Origin: Nocardioides cavernaquae
GTDB taxonomy: Bacteria > Actinomycetota > Actinomycetes > Propionibacteriales > Nocardioidaceae
Direction of reading: 5' to 3'
NCBI RefSeq assembly: GCF_003600895.1
Contig: NZ_QYRP01000002.1
Coordinates: 1,488,001-1,552,000, forward strand
DNA: 64,000 nucleotides
Position 1 is the stretch's first letter, and the number at the start of each line of letters is the position of its first letter. The notes below the pieces were generated by a model. It had not been told where the DNA came from. It did not search any database and saw only the letters and a program-made list of their open reading frames with translations. Position numbers and translations under genes: made by a program. This document shows positions 33,902-42,618 of the stretch, piece after piece.

Positions 33902-34987
33902 ATGCCCGCACGACTCAGCCCCCTGCGCACTGTGATCGCCTCGGCCGCCCTGGCCGCGGTCACGCTGAGCAGCTGCAGCCTTGCCGGCAAGGAAGAAGCC
34001 GCGAAGTCGTCGCCCTCCTCGGCCGGGACCACCGCGGTCCCCGGCTCGACGGTGGTGCTGGTGACGCACGGCGACTTCGCCCTCCCCGCCGAGCTCCTGA
34101 AGAAGTTCGAGACCGACAGCGGTCTCAAGCTTGAGGTCCGCAAGATCGACGACGGCCTTCCCAACCAGCTCGCGCTGACAGCGGACCACCCGCTCGGCGA
34201 CGCGGCGTTCGGCGTGGACAACGGCGCCGCGCCCCTCGCGCTCGCCGAGGGAGTCTTCGCCGACTACCAGGCCGAGCTGCCCGCCGGGGCTTCGGACTTC
34301 CTGCTCAAGGGTTCCGACGACAAGGACCGGCTGACTCCCGTCGACCACGGCGCGGTCTGCGTCAACATCGACAAGACGTGGTTCGACAAGAAGAAGGTCG
34401 AGCCGCCGGCCACGCTCGAGGACCTCACGCTCCCGGCGTACAAGAACCTCACCGTGCTCCCCGGTGCCACCGGCTCCACGACCGGCCTGCTCTTCCTGCT
34501 GGCCACCATGGACCAGTACGGCGACGACTGGCAGGACTACTGGACGCGCCTGGTCGGCAACGGCGCGGACATCACCAAGAGCTGGAGCGACGCCTACTAC
34601 GGCGGCTTCAGCGGCGGCGAGGGTGATCGCCCGATCGTCGTCTCCTACGACACGTCGCCGGCCTTCACGATCAACAAGGCCGGCGAGACCACGACTGCTG
34701 CGCTGCTCGACACCTGCATCCAGCAGGTCGAGTACGCCGGTGTGCTGGAGAACGCGAAGAACCCCGCCGGCGCCCGCGAGCTCGTGGACTTCCTGGTCAG
34801 CCCCGAGGTGCAGGCTGCGCTGCCCGACAACATGTACATGTTCCCGGTCGCCACGGGCACCCCGCTGCCGGAGGCCTGGGCCACCCACGCGCACGAGCCG
34901 AGCCGCGTCTACTCCTTCGACGCCGACGACCTCGAGGAGCACCGCACCGAGTGGCTGACCGAGTGGCGGGGCATCATCACCCGCTGA
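33902..34987 (+). CDS. thiB: thiamine-type ABC transporter, substrate-binding lipoprotein
   Basis: A 361-residue binding protein. The signal ends VTLSSC (lipidated C25). VLVTHGDFALPAELLKKFET and DAAFGVDNGAAPLALAEGVF are typical of ThiB, where the second stretch lines the thiamine site; later PLPEAWATHAHEPSRVY closes the domain. Thiamine or its phosphates are the likely ligand, by family; iron is the main alternative for this cluster. A GAAGGAG site precedes the ATG, and a TAGCCT box lies at about 33870. No TPP riboswitch is seen upstream, which is unusual. Confidence 0.82.
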   Translation: MPARLSPLRTVIASAALAAVTLSSCSLAGKEEAAKSSPSSAGTTAVPGSTVVLVTHGDFALPAELLKKFETDSGLKLEVRKIDDGLPNQLALTADHPLGDAAFGVDNGAAPLALAEGVFADYQAELPAGASDFLLKGSDDKDRLTPVDHGAVCVNIDKTWFDKKKVEPPATLEDLTLPAYKNLTVLPGATGSTTGLLFLLATMDQYGDDWQDYWTRLVGNGADITKSWSDAYYGGFSGGEGDRPIVVSYDTSPAFTINKAGETTTAALLDTCIQQVEYAGVLENAKNPAGARELVDFLVSPEVQAALPDNMYMFPVATGTPLPEAWATHAHEPSRVYSFDADDLEEHRTEWLTEWRGIITR

Positions 34988-35010
34988 TGGACCAGTGACG
35001 TGATGCGTTG

Positions 35011-36648
35011 ATGCGCGTTCCCCGACTCGCGGGGCTGGCCGGCCTCGCGGCCGGCCCGCTGCTGGTGCTGGGCGTCTTCTTCCTGCTGCCGGTCGGCGGG
35101 ATGCTGGCGCTCGGCTTCTGGCCGGACGGCGCGTTCGACCCCGGTGGTGCGCTCGCAGTGCTTGGCCACGAGCGCACGCTGCGGGTGCTCTGGTTCACGG
35201 TCTGGTCGGCCTCGGTCGCCACGCTGATCACGGTGGTGCTCGGAGTGGGGGCAGCGCATGTGACCTACCGGCTGCGCTTTCCCGGACGACGGCTGCTCCG
35301 CCTGCTGCTGGTCGTGCCGTTCGTGCTCCCGACGGTCGTGGTCGGCCTGGCCTTCGACAACCTCCTGCGGGACCACGGCCCGCTGGGCTGGCTCGGTCTC
35401 TCGGGGACCCCGGCTGCGATCATCGCCGCCCTCGTCTTCTTCAACCTCGCGGTCGTCGTGCGCACGGTCGGCCCGGCCTGGGAGTCACTCGACCCGCGTC
35501 CGGCCGAGGCCGCCGCTGCGCTCGGGGCGGGGCCGTTCCGCGTGCTTCGCGACGTCACTCTTCCCGCGCTGCGCGGCTCGATCGTGTCGGCTGCCTCGGT
35601 GGTGTTCCTCTTCTGCGCAACGGCGTTCGGCCTGGTGCTGATCCTCGGCGGCCTCCGCTACGCCACCGTCGAGACCGAGATCTACCTGCTGACGAAGGAG
35701 CTCTTCGACCTCCGCAGCGCGGCCGCCCTCTCCCTGCTGCAGCTCGTCGTGGTGACCGTCCTCCTCCTGCTGGCGCACCGGGCGCGCTCACGCGGTGGCC
35801 CCGTGGAGCGGCGGCACAACCTGCTGCGACGGCCCGGGCACGGCGACGTACCCGCCCTGGCGCTGGTGCTGCCCGCGGTCGTCCTGGTCGTCCTTCCGGT
35901 CGGCGCGCTCGTCGCCGGAGCACTCCGCGTCGACGGCCGGTGGTCGCTGGACAACTTCCGCGCCCTCGCCACCCTGGGGGAGGGCGGCACCCTCACCGTC
36001 CCGGTCACCTCTGCTCTGCGTACGTCGGTCTCGACGGCGCTCGACGCGACCTGGATCTCGGTGGGGCTCGGCGTGATGGTCGCGCTGCTCGTCACCCGGC
36101 GCTCGCACAGCGTCGCCGAGCGCCGGCTGCGCGGTGTGCTCGACGGCCTGTTCATGCTGCCGCTCGGGGTCTCCGCGGTGACGCTCGGCTTCGGTTTCCT
36201 GATCACCCTCGACCAGCCGCCGCTGGACCTGCGCACGTGGCCACTCCTGGTCCCGATCGCACAGGCCCTCGTCGCGCTGCCCCTCGTCGTACGCATGATC
36301 GTGCCGGTGCTCGCCGGCATCGACGACCGCCAGCGCCAGGCGGCGGCCTCACTCGGTGCGGGGCCGCTCCGGGTGCTCGCGACGATCGACCTGGCCGTGA
36401 TGTGGAAGCCACTGCTCGCCGCAGCTGGCTTCGCGTTCGCGGTGTCTCTCGGGGAGTTCGGCGCGACGTCGTTCCTCGTCCGCGAGGACGCGCCGACGCT
36501 GCCGGTCGTGGTCTACCGGCTCCTGGGACATCCGGGGGAGCACAACTACGGCATGGCCCTCGCCGCATCGCTGATCCTGGCGGGCTTCACCGCGCTCGTC
36601 CTGCTGATCGTCGAGCGGCTGCGCGTGCCGGGCGTGGGAGGGTTCTGA
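35011..36648 (+). CDS. thiP: thiamine-type ABC transporter, double-length permease
   Basis: A 545-residue permease with two fused halves of about six helices each, the ThiP/FbpB layout. Each half has an EAA-like docking loop: EAAAALGAGPFRVLRDVTLP (about residue 167) and [20 protein letters not shown] (about residue 443). SLGEFGATSFLVREDAPTLP is a further family stretch. It passes the ligand from ThiB through the membrane. The ATG at 35011 is chosen; a TTG codon directly before it could also start. Confidence 0.86.
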   Translation: MRVPRLAGLAGLAAGPLLVLGVFFLLPVGGMLALGFWPDGAFDPGGALAVLGHERTLRVLWFTVWSASVATLITVVLGVGAAHVTYRLRFPGRRLLRLLLVVPFVLPTVVVGLAFDNLLRDHGPLGWLGLSGTPAAIIAALVFFNLAVVVRTVGPAWESLDPRPAEAAAALGAGPFRVLRDVTLPALRGSIVSAASVVFLFCATAFGLVLILGGLRYATVETEIYLLTKELFDLRSAAALSLLQLVVVTVLLLLAHRARSRGGPVERRHNLLRRPGHGDVPALALVLPAVVLVVLPVGALVAGALRVDGRWSLDNFRALATLGEGGTLTVPVTSALRTSVSTALDATWISVGLGVMVALLVTRRSHSVAERRLRGVLDGLFMLPLGVSAVTLGFGFLITLDQPPLDLRTWPLLVPIAQALVALPLVVRMIVPVLAGIDDRQRQAAASLGAGPLRVLATIDLAVMWKPLLAAAGFAFAVSLGEFGATSFLVREDAPTLPVVVYRLLGHPGEHNYGMALAASLILAGFTALVLLIVERLRVPGVGGF

Positions 36649-36649
36649 C

Positions 36650-37687
36650 GTGCTCGAGCTGTCCGATGTCTCCGTGCGGTACGCCGGAGTCCCCGCCCTC
36701 GCGGACGTCTCGCTGTCCCTGGTTGCGGGGGAGGTGCTCGCCGTCCTCGGGCCGTCGGGCTGCGGCAAGTCCACGCTCCTCCGGGCGATCGCGGGTCTCG
36801 AGCCGCTGACCTCGGGTGCTGTCCGCTGGGACGGGCACGACCTGGCTGGGGTGCCCACACATCGCCGTGGCTTCGCACTCCTCTTCCAGGACGGCCAGCT
36901 CTTCGCCCACCGGTCGGTCGGCGCGAACGTCGCCTATCCGCTGCGCCTGCGTCGCCAGCCGCGGGCCGCCGTCGCGGCGCGGGTCGAGGAGCTGCTCGCC
37001 CTCGTCGGCCTCTCCGGGTACGCCGACCGGTCGCCTGCCACGCTCTCAGGCGGCGAGCGGCAGCGGGTCGCGCTGGCCCGGGCGCTGGCCACGTCGCCCC
37101 GGCTGCTGCTCCTCGACGAGCCGCTCTCGGCCCTCGACCAGGTGCTGCGCGAACGCCTCGCCGGAGACCTGCGCTCGATCCTGCGCGCGGCGGGGACGAC
37201 GGCGTTGCTGGTCACCCACGACCACGAGGAGGCGTTCTCGGTCGCCGACCGCATGGCGCTGTTGCGTGCCGGACGCCTGATCCAGCACGGCACGCTCGAT
37301 GAGGTCTGGGCGCACCCAGCCGATGCCGAGGCGGCGGCCTTCCTCGGCTACGCGACCGTCCTGCGCGGGGATGCCGCGCGGTTCCTCCTCGAGTCGAGTG
37401 CGCAGGTGGCTGCATCCGCCACATCGCCGCGCACTCGACTCGCGGGTCAGGAGATCGCTGTCGCGCTGCGGCGCTCCGCGCTCCGGGTCGATGCGACCGG
37501 CCCCCTGGAGGGGCGGGTGATCGAGGCGCGACTCACGCCTGAGCTGAGCCGGCTGATGGTGGACGTCGCGGGACTCGGCGTACTCCCCGCGGTGGCAGGA
37601 GGCAGCCGGGCCGAGGCGCCGGTCCCGGGGGAGTGGGTGCGGATAGTGATCGATCCGTCACGGCTCGCCGTGGTTCCGGTGGCCTGA
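36650..37687 (+). CDS. ABC transporter ATPase (ThiQ-like) with in-frame repeat insertion
   Basis: A 345-residue ATPase that drives the ThiB/ThiP-type system. Walker A GPSGCGKST (34-42), signature LSGGERQRVALARAL, Walker B LLLDEPLSAL and switch His VTHDHEE are intact. Residues about 248-266 (SSAQVAASATSPRTRLAG) are encoded by a palindromic repeat also found at 6.7 kb; it falls between the ATPase core and the C-terminal TOBE-like domain (LRVDATGPLEGRVIEARLTP) and keeps the frame. The GTG start lies one base after the permease stop. Confidence 0.85.
   Translation: MLELSDVSVRYAGVPALADVSLSLVAGEVLAVLGPSGCGKSTLLRAIAGLEPLTSGAVRWDGHDLAGVPTHRRGFALLFQDGQLFAHRSVGANVAYPLRLRRQPRAAVAARVEELLALVGLSGYADRSPATLSGGERQRVALARALATSPRLLLLDEPLSALDQVLRERLAGDLRSILRAAGTTALLVTHDHEEAFSVADRMALLRAGRLIQHGTLDEVWAHPADAEAAAFLGYATVLRGDAARFLLESSAQVAASATSPRTRLAGQEIAVALRRSALRVDATGPLEGRVIEARLTPELSRLMVDVAGLGVLPAVAGGSRAEAPVPGEWVRIVIDPSRLAVVPVA
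37390..37447. repeat. palindromic dispersed repeat, copy B (inside ATPase gene)
   Basis: GAGTCGAGTGCGC (37391-37403) is repeated inverted as GCGCACTCGACTC (37429-37441), with inner arms AGGTGGC/GCCAC, then GCGGGT. The same arms and right flank occur at 6698-6758 in non-coding DNA. The element lies wholly within codons of the ATPase and is read through. Confidence 0.7.
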
Positions 37688-37704
37688 TCCCTTGCTCCTC
37701 TCCC

Positions 37705-37710
37705 TAGACT
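37705..37710 (+). promoter_or_regulatory. -10 box of PAP2-family gene (leaderless)
   Basis: TAGACT seven bases before the GTG at 37718. Confidence 0.5.
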
Positions 37711-37717
37711 GACGTCC

Positions 37718-38773
37718 GTGCATCGCCGGTCCTTCGTCCTTCTCATCGGCGTCGCAGGACTGATGGGCGCGCTGGCGCTGATCACCGCCGCGGCGCTCGA
37801 CAAGCGGCTCGTCGACCCCGAGGGCTTCCTCGGTCCGTCGTGGGCCCGGCTCCCGATGCTGGTCTTCGGTGCATTGCTGCTCGACATGGTTCCCCGCATG
37901 CTCTGGCAGTCGAGGCTGCACCCGAAGCTGATGTGGCCGATCGTGCGCGAGCGGTGGGTCTCCCACTGGAACCGCGAGCGCATCGTGCTCGTCGTCATGG
38001 GCCTGGTCTGCTTCTACATCACCTATGTGAGCTACCGGAACCTCAAGTCATTCCTGCCCGAGGCCATGGGCCTCGAGGTCGACTACGACCGGGCTCTGCA
38101 CCAGATGGACCAGGCGATCTTCTTCGGCCATGAGCCGGCGATCCTCCTGCACTCGCTGCTCGGGACCGGGATCGTCGCCCACTTCCTGTCCTACATCTAC
38201 CTGTGGTTCCTGCCGCTGGTGCCGCTCGGCCTGACCGCGTGGCTGATCTGGTCACGCAACATCAGCTTCGGCTACTGGTTCGTGACCTCGCAGGTGCTGG
38301 CGTGGACCCTGGGCACCGCGTCGTACTACATGTTGCCGACCACGGGTCCCGGCTTCGAGTACTACTGGCTGTACACCGACCTCGATGACACGCCCACCTC
38401 CCAGCTCATGGACTCGCTCTACAACGGGCGCGAGGCAGTGAACTGGGGTTGGGCCAACATCGATGCTGTCCAGTCAGTGGCAGGCTTCGCCAGCCTGCAC
38501 TGCGCGATCACCCTGCTCGTCGCCCTGATGGCGCAGTACACGATCAAGGCCCGCTGGGCGCACTGGGTCCTGTGGGTCAACTTCGGCGTGACCGTCGTGG
38601 CCACCCTCTACTTCGGCTGGCACTACGTCGCCGACGACATCGCGGGCATCGCCATCGCGCTGATCTCGTTCTACCTGGGTGGCCTGGCGTCCGGACAGAA
38701 GTTCGACCGTCACGGCTTCGGGTCGCACCCGACCACCACCACGTCGTACGTCCCCGTCGACGACGACGACTGA
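37718..38773 (+). CDS. PAP2-superfamily membrane protein (inositol phosphotransferase/phosphatase type)
   Basis: A 351-residue protein with about six membrane helices. The phosphatase-like site is split over the second half: YYMLPTTGPGF, then GFASLHCAITLLV, then GWHYVADDIAGI, the pattern of PAP2 enzymes of the AUR1/inositol-phosphorylceramide-synthase-like group. The two catalytic His are in SLHC and GWHY. It probably transfers or removes a lipid head-group phosphate at the membrane. The acidic tail ends VPVDDDD. GTG 37718 follows TAGACT by seven bases. Substrate unknown. Confidence 0.82.
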   Translation: MHRRSFVLLIGVAGLMGALALITAAALDKRLVDPEGFLGPSWARLPMLVFGALLLDMVPRMLWQSRLHPKLMWPIVRERWVSHWNRERIVLVVMGLVCFYITYVSYRNLKSFLPEAMGLEVDYDRALHQMDQAIFFGHEPAILLHSLLGTGIVAHFLSYIYLWFLPLVPLGLTAWLIWSRNISFGYWFVTSQVLAWTLGTASYYMLPTTGPGFEYYWLYTDLDDTPTSQLMDSLYNGREAVNWGWANIDAVQSVAGFASLHCAITLLVALMAQYTIKARWAHWVLWVNFGVTVVATLYFGWHYVADDIAGIAIALISFYLGGLASGQKFDRHGFGSHPTTTTSYVPVDDDD

Positions 38774-38785
38774 CCCACCCCTCCC

Positions 38786-38829
38786 GTCGACACGGCGCAA
38801 GGTGGGCGTCGACACGGCGCAAGGTGGGG
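38786..38829. repeat. 22-bp tandem repeat, family 1, two copies
   Basis: Two identical 21-base cores starting GTCGACACGGCGCAAGGTGG lie 22 bases apart (38786 and 38808), 13 bases after the stop of the PAP2-family gene. The same unit occurs after lsr2 at 63601-63666. Confidence 0.85.
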
Positions 38830-39058
38830 GAAGTACGCCGACTCGCGGGCCGCAATCGACGGTTCCGGCCATCCGGGCCGCGTCCGTTGAGATCTGACGG
38901 GCCATCCTCGTCGGTTCCGGCGATCCCGGCCCCAGCTGTGGGCGTGCCCCACCGCGCCCGCGCGCAGCCGCGCCCGCGTCGCCCTTGCGCCCAGCCGCGC
39001 GCGGGCAAGGTCCGGCGATTTGAGCGGTCCGCCTGAATGACACGCGTGTAGTTCGGGA

Positions 39059-39074
39059 ATTACATGGATGTAAT
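39059..39074. promoter_or_regulatory. 16-bp perfect palindrome, candidate operator
   Basis: ATTACATGGATGTAAT is a perfect inverted repeat (7-bp arms) in an AT-rich patch about 185 bases upstream of the NlpC/P60 start. The regulator is unknown. Confidence 0.45.
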
Positions 39075-39080
39075 AGTCAA

Positions 39081-39096
39081 GTCGACACGCCGCAAG
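39081..39096. repeat. partial family-1 repeat unit
   Basis: GTCGACACGCCGCAAG differs by one base from the first 16 bases of the 22-bp unit at 38786. It stands alone, seven bases after the palindrome at 39059-39074. Confidence 0.6.
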
Positions 39097-39189
39097 ATTC
39101 AAAAAAACCCGAAAGAACTGTTTCTTTTGTGACTCGTGAGCACTAGCGTGCTCTGCGTGCCTGGTGTGACGGGGAAGTCGCTCCGGGCC

Positions 39190-39219
39190 GGCCCCGGCGG
39201 TGGGGAAGCCGCCGGGGCC
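39190..39219 (+). promoter_or_regulatory. strong leader hairpin of NlpC/P60 gene
   Basis: GGCCCCGGCGG pairs perfectly with CCGCCGGGGCC around the loop TGGGGAAG. The element GGGGAAG also occurs just before and just after it. It lies 39 bases upstream of the GTG and may attenuate or stabilise the message. Confidence 0.5.
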
Positions 39220-39258
39220 CACAGTCCCGATCGACGGGACGCGACGAGGGGAAGAGTT

Positions 39259-40566
39259 GTGGGCAGGATCAATTCGGGCCGGACGGCGGCCATCGCGGCG
39301 CTGGTCGCCCTGGCGATCGGTGGGGCGACCCTGCCCGCCATGGCTGACCCGGACGACGCCCCTTCGCAGGAGCAGGTCGACGCAGCTCGCCGGGCCGTTG
39401 ACGCCAAGGCGCACTCGGTCGAAGGCATCCAGGCGGCCCTCGCGGCGGCGAACGACCGGGTCGAAGCCGCGCAGACGGACGCCGCGATTGCTGGTGAGGC
39501 CTACAACGGCGCCGTGTGGCACCTCGAGACCGCTCAGGCCGCCGCGACGAAGGCCGAGGCCGAGTCCGCGAAGGCCGAGCAGAAGCTCTCCGGCCACAAG
39601 GTCGCTTACACCGACCTGATCGCCAACACCTACGAGGAGCAGCCGCAGCTTCACGCGCTGAGCGCCCTCACCACGCAGGCCGGCGTCCAGGACGTCATCG
39701 ACGCGGCCAGCACGACGTACCAGCTCTCGACCGCGATGGATGACATCCAGGTCGGGTACAAGAAGGCCGCCGCTGCAGCCGACAAGGCGAGCGACCGCGC
39801 CGAGGCAGCCCGTGCCGAGGCCGCGGCTCGCGCCACGGAAGCCAAGGCGGCACACGACCGAGCCCAGTCCGCGGCCGACTACGCCGCTGCCGAGGCGAGC
39901 CGGGTCGACCAGCAGCGCACCAGGATGGTCGCCGAGCTGGCCCAGCTCCAGAACATCTCCGTCGACCTTGCCTCACGTCGCCAGGCGGCGATCGAGGAGG
40001 CACGCCGCGAGGCCGCCGCAGCTGCTGCTGCCAAGGCGGCCCAGGCTGCTCAGGCAGCAGCCGACAAGGCCGCTGCTGCCGCTGCCGCCGAGGCCGCGAA
40101 GAAGGCAGCCCAGCAGGCCGAGCAGGCGGACCAGAACGATGAGCCTTCGGCCCCTGCCCCCGAGCCGGCTCCGTCGCAGCCCGACCCGACCCCGCCCGCC
40201 CCGGGTGGTGGAGCGCAAGCGGCCATCGCCTACGCGAAGGCGCAGCTCGGTGAGCCGTACCTGTGGGCTGCGGACGGCCCCGACAGCTGGGACTGCTCCG
40301 GCCTGACGATGAAGGCCTGGGGCGCCGGCGGCAAGTACCTCCCGCACTACTCGGTCGCGCAGTACGACCAGTCGACGCCGATCTCGCTGTCCCAGATCGC
40401 TCCGGGCGACCTGCTCTTCTGGAGCAGCAACGGCCGGGCGTCGGGGATCCACCACGTCGCGCTCTACATGGGCGGCGGGCAGTACATCCACGCGCCGCGC
40501 GCCGGGAAGAACGTCGAGATCAAGTCGCTCTCGTACTGGTACCCGACGATGGCCGCTCGACCCTGA
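39259..40566 (+). CDS. secreted NlpC/P60 peptidoglycan hydrolase (RipA-like)
   Basis: A 435-residue exported endopeptidase that cuts stem peptides in the cell wall. The signal peptide ends LPAMA. Residues about 35-300 are a long coiled coil rich in Ala, Glu and Lys, and a Pro-rich linker leads to the NlpC/P60 domain (about 322-435) with catalytic C346 in DSWDCSGLT, His in GIHHVALYMG and a third polar residue in YIHAPRAG. The layout is that of actinobacterial RipA/CwlO-type hydrolases, where the coiled coil controls activity. GTG 39259 has GGGGAAGAG immediately upstream. It has a long structured leader. Confidence 0.9.
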   Translation: MGRINSGRTAAIAALVALAIGGATLPAMADPDDAPSQEQVDAARRAVDAKAHSVEGIQAALAAANDRVEAAQTDAAIAGEAYNGAVWHLETAQAAATKAEAESAKAEQKLSGHKVAYTDLIANTYEEQPQLHALSALTTQAGVQDVIDAASTTYQLSTAMDDIQVGYKKAAAAADKASDRAEAARAEAAARATEAKAAHDRAQSAADYAAAEASRVDQQRTRMVAELAQLQNISVDLASRRQAAIEEARREAAAAAAAKAAQAAQAAADKAAAAAAAEAAKKAAQQAEQADQNDEPSAPAPEPAPSQPDPTPPAPGGGAQAAIAYAKAQLGEPYLWAADGPDSWDCSGLTMKAWGAGGKYLPHYSVAQYDQSTPISLSQIAPGDLLFWSSNGRASGIHHVALYMGGGQYIHAPRAGKNVEIKSLSYWYPTMAARP

Positions 40567-40630
40567 TCCTCGGCCTTGGCGGCTGACCGCGACTGACCGC
40601 TGCTGGGCCGTGCGGCGACGGGCGCATGGC

Positions 40631-40636
40631 TAGGGT
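40631..40636 (+). promoter_or_regulatory. -10 box of acyl-CoA oxidase gene (leaderless)
   Basis: TAGGGT seven bases before the ATG at 40644. Confidence 0.5.
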
Positions 40637-40643
40637 GGCGCAC

Positions 40644-42608
40644 ATGGCACCCGATGAGAACGGCTACGTGCAGCCCGTCGTCAACGTCCCCGCCCTCACC
40701 CGTCTCCTCGACGGCGAGCACGCCATCGTCCGGGACCGGGTGCGTGGCGCGCTCATCGAGCACTCCGGACTGTTGGCCGAGGCCGACGAGCTCTCGAAGG
40801 ACGCCTATCGCGACCGCGTGCTCGAGGTCGTCCGTGCCACGGCGGAGGACGGGCTCACGTCGTACCACGTGCCGAAGGAGTACGGCGGCTCCGGCGACTT
40901 CGGTGCGGCCGTCGCCGCGTTCGAGACGACTGCGTTCGGCGACCTCTCGGCCCTCGTGAAGACGGGCGTGCAGTTCGGTCTCTTCGGCGGCGCGATCCTC
41001 AACCTGGGCACGCAGCCGCACCATGACGCCTGGCTGGCCGACATGGCGGCCGCCCGCCTGCTCGGCTGCTTCGCGATGACCGAGACCGGTCACGGCTCCA
41101 ACGTCCAGGAGCTCGGAACCACGGCGACGTACGACGCGACGACGCAGGAGTTCATCATCTCGACGCCCGATGACTCGGCGCGCAAGGACTACATCGGCAA
41201 CGCGGCCCGGCACGCCGAGCTGGCGACGGTCTTCGCGCAGCTCATCGTCACCAGCCCCGATGGTCAGCCACAGAACCACGGCGTGCACTGCCTCGTCGTG
41301 CCGATCCGGGCAAAGGGCAAGGTGCTGCCCGGCGTACGCATCGAGGACTGTGGCCCGAAGATGGGCCTCAACGGCGTCGACAACGGGCGTATCTGGTTCG
41401 ACGACGTGCGAGTGCCGCGCACCAACCTGCTCAACCGGTTCGCCGACGTGTCCGAGGACGGCGTCTACTCGAGCGAGATCGAGAACCCCAACCGGCGCTT
41501 CTTCACGATGCTCGGCACCCTCGTCATGGGCCGGGTCTGCGTCGGCGGCGCCGGGATCAGCGCCAGCAAGGTCGCGCTGACGATCGCGACCCGCTACGCG
41601 ACGAAGCGACGCCAGTTCTCCACCAGCGAGGGCGAGCCCGAGCAGTTGCTCCTCGACTACGGCATGCACCAGCGCCGACTCTTCCCGCTGCTCGCGCGGA
41701 CCTATGCACTCCACTTCGCGCAGGACTCACTGCGCCAGCGCTTCGACGACGTCTTCTCCGGGCGTGCCGACGACGAGCGCACGCGCCGGGGGCTGGAGTC
41801 ACGCGCGGCCGGCATCAAGGCGCTCGGCACCTGGCACGCGACCCGCACGATCCAGGAGTGCCGCGAAGCGTGTGGCGGCGCGGGCTATCTGGCCGCCAAC
41901 CGCTTCACTGCGCTCAAGGCCGACACCGATGTCTTCACCACCTTCGAGGGCGACAACCACGTCCTCCTGCAGCTGGTGGCCAAGGGCCTGCTGACCGACT
42001 ACTCGAGCGAGTTCTCGGACATGGACCAGTTCGAGCTGGTGAAGTTCGTCGCCGGCATGGCGGTCGAGCAGGTCGTCGAGCGCACCATGGCGCACAAGCT
42101 GCTCGAACGGCTCAAGGACGTCCTGCCCGGGGGCGATGACTCCTGGGACCAGGAAGCCGGCCTGCTCTCCCCGGCGTACCAGCTCTCGATGCTGCGCTTC
42201 CGCGAGGAGCACATGCTCGCGGGAGTTGCGAAGCGGCTCAAGCGCGGCATCGACAGCGGCATGCCGTCGGGCGAGGTCTTCTCGCGCGTGCAGGACCACG
42301 TGATCGCGGTGGCCAACGCCCACGTCGAGCGGCTCATCCTGGATGCCTTCGTCGGCCGGTTCGCGGCGATGCCGCAGGGCGACAACCGCGTCGCGCTCGG
42401 CCTGCTCTGCGACCTCTTCGCGCTCACCACGATCGAGGCCGACCGGGCCTGGTTCATGGAGCACAACCGGCTCACGACCAACCGCAGCAAGGCGATCAGC
42501 CGTGAGATCAACGACCTGTGCCGCAAGCTGCGGCCGATCGCGGTCGACCTGGTCGACGCGTTCGGGATCCCGGAGGAGCTGCTGCGCTCCGAGGCGCTCC
42601 TCCGTTGA
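40644..42608 (+). CDS. acyl-CoA oxidase/dehydrogenase family flavoprotein
   Basis: A 654-residue protein with the long acyl-CoA oxidase layout rather than the 380-residue dehydrogenase one. Landmarks are YHVPKEYGGSGDF, CFAMTETGHGSNVQELGTTA (FAD/substrate loop), GNAARHAELATVFAQLI, RRFFTMLGTLVMGRV and CREACGGAGYLAANRFTALK with TTFEGDNHVLLQ, the conserved C-terminal catalytic region. It introduces the first double bond into acyl-CoA, passing electrons to oxygen or another acceptor. ATG 40644 follows TAGGGT by seven bases. It is convergent with a fatty acid hydroxylase gene, ten bases away. Confidence 0.9.
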   Translation: MAPDENGYVQPVVNVPALTRLLDGEHAIVRDRVRGALIEHSGLLAEADELSKDAYRDRVLEVVRATAEDGLTSYHVPKEYGGSGDFGAAVAAFETTAFGDLSALVKTGVQFGLFGGAILNLGTQPHHDAWLADMAAARLLGCFAMTETGHGSNVQELGTTATYDATTQEFIISTPDDSARKDYIGNAARHAELATVFAQLIVTSPDGQPQNHGVHCLVVPIRAKGKVLPGVRIEDCGPKMGLNGVDNGRIWFDDVRVPRTNLLNRFADVSEDGVYSSEIENPNRRFFTMLGTLVMGRVCVGGAGISASKVALTIATRYATKRRQFSTSEGEPEQLLLDYGMHQRRLFPLLARTYALHFAQDSLRQRFDDVFSGRADDERTRRGLESRAAGIKALGTWHATRTIQECREACGGAGYLAANRFTALKADTDVFTTFEGDNHVLLQLVAKGLLTDYSSEFSDMDQFELVKFVAGMAVEQVVERTMAHKLLERLKDVLPGGDDSWDQEAGLLSPAYQLSMLRFREEHMLAGVAKRLKRGIDSGMPSGEVFSRVQDHVIAVANAHVERLILDAFVGRFAAMPQGDNRVALGLLCDLFALTTIEADRAWFMEHNRLTTNRSKAISREINDLCRKLRPIAVDLVDAFGIPEELLRSEALLR

Positions 42609-42618
42609 CGTGTCGACC

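Larger units (their letters stand above)
38774..39258. other. 485-bp repeat-dense intergenic region
   Basis: No gene is seen here. In order it holds two 22-bp tandem repeats (38786-38829), two 20-bp near-copies of CGGTTCCGGCCATCCGGGCC (38860-38879, 38912-38931), an inverted pair CCTTGC/GCAAGG (38983-39010), an AT-rich stretch with a 16-bp palindrome (39059-39074), a partial 22-bp repeat (39081-39096), a GAGCAC/GTGCTC inverted repeat (39138-39153) and two leader hairpins of the NlpC/P60 gene (39190-39219; GTCCCG/CGGGAC near 39225-39241). Confidence 0.75.

Noticed and set aside
39100-39258. c-di-AMP (ydaO-type) riboswitch before the NlpC/P60 gene
   Set aside because: GGGGAAG repeats and hairpins are suggestive, but the conserved core of that class could not be matched, so it was recorded only as an unassigned leader structure.
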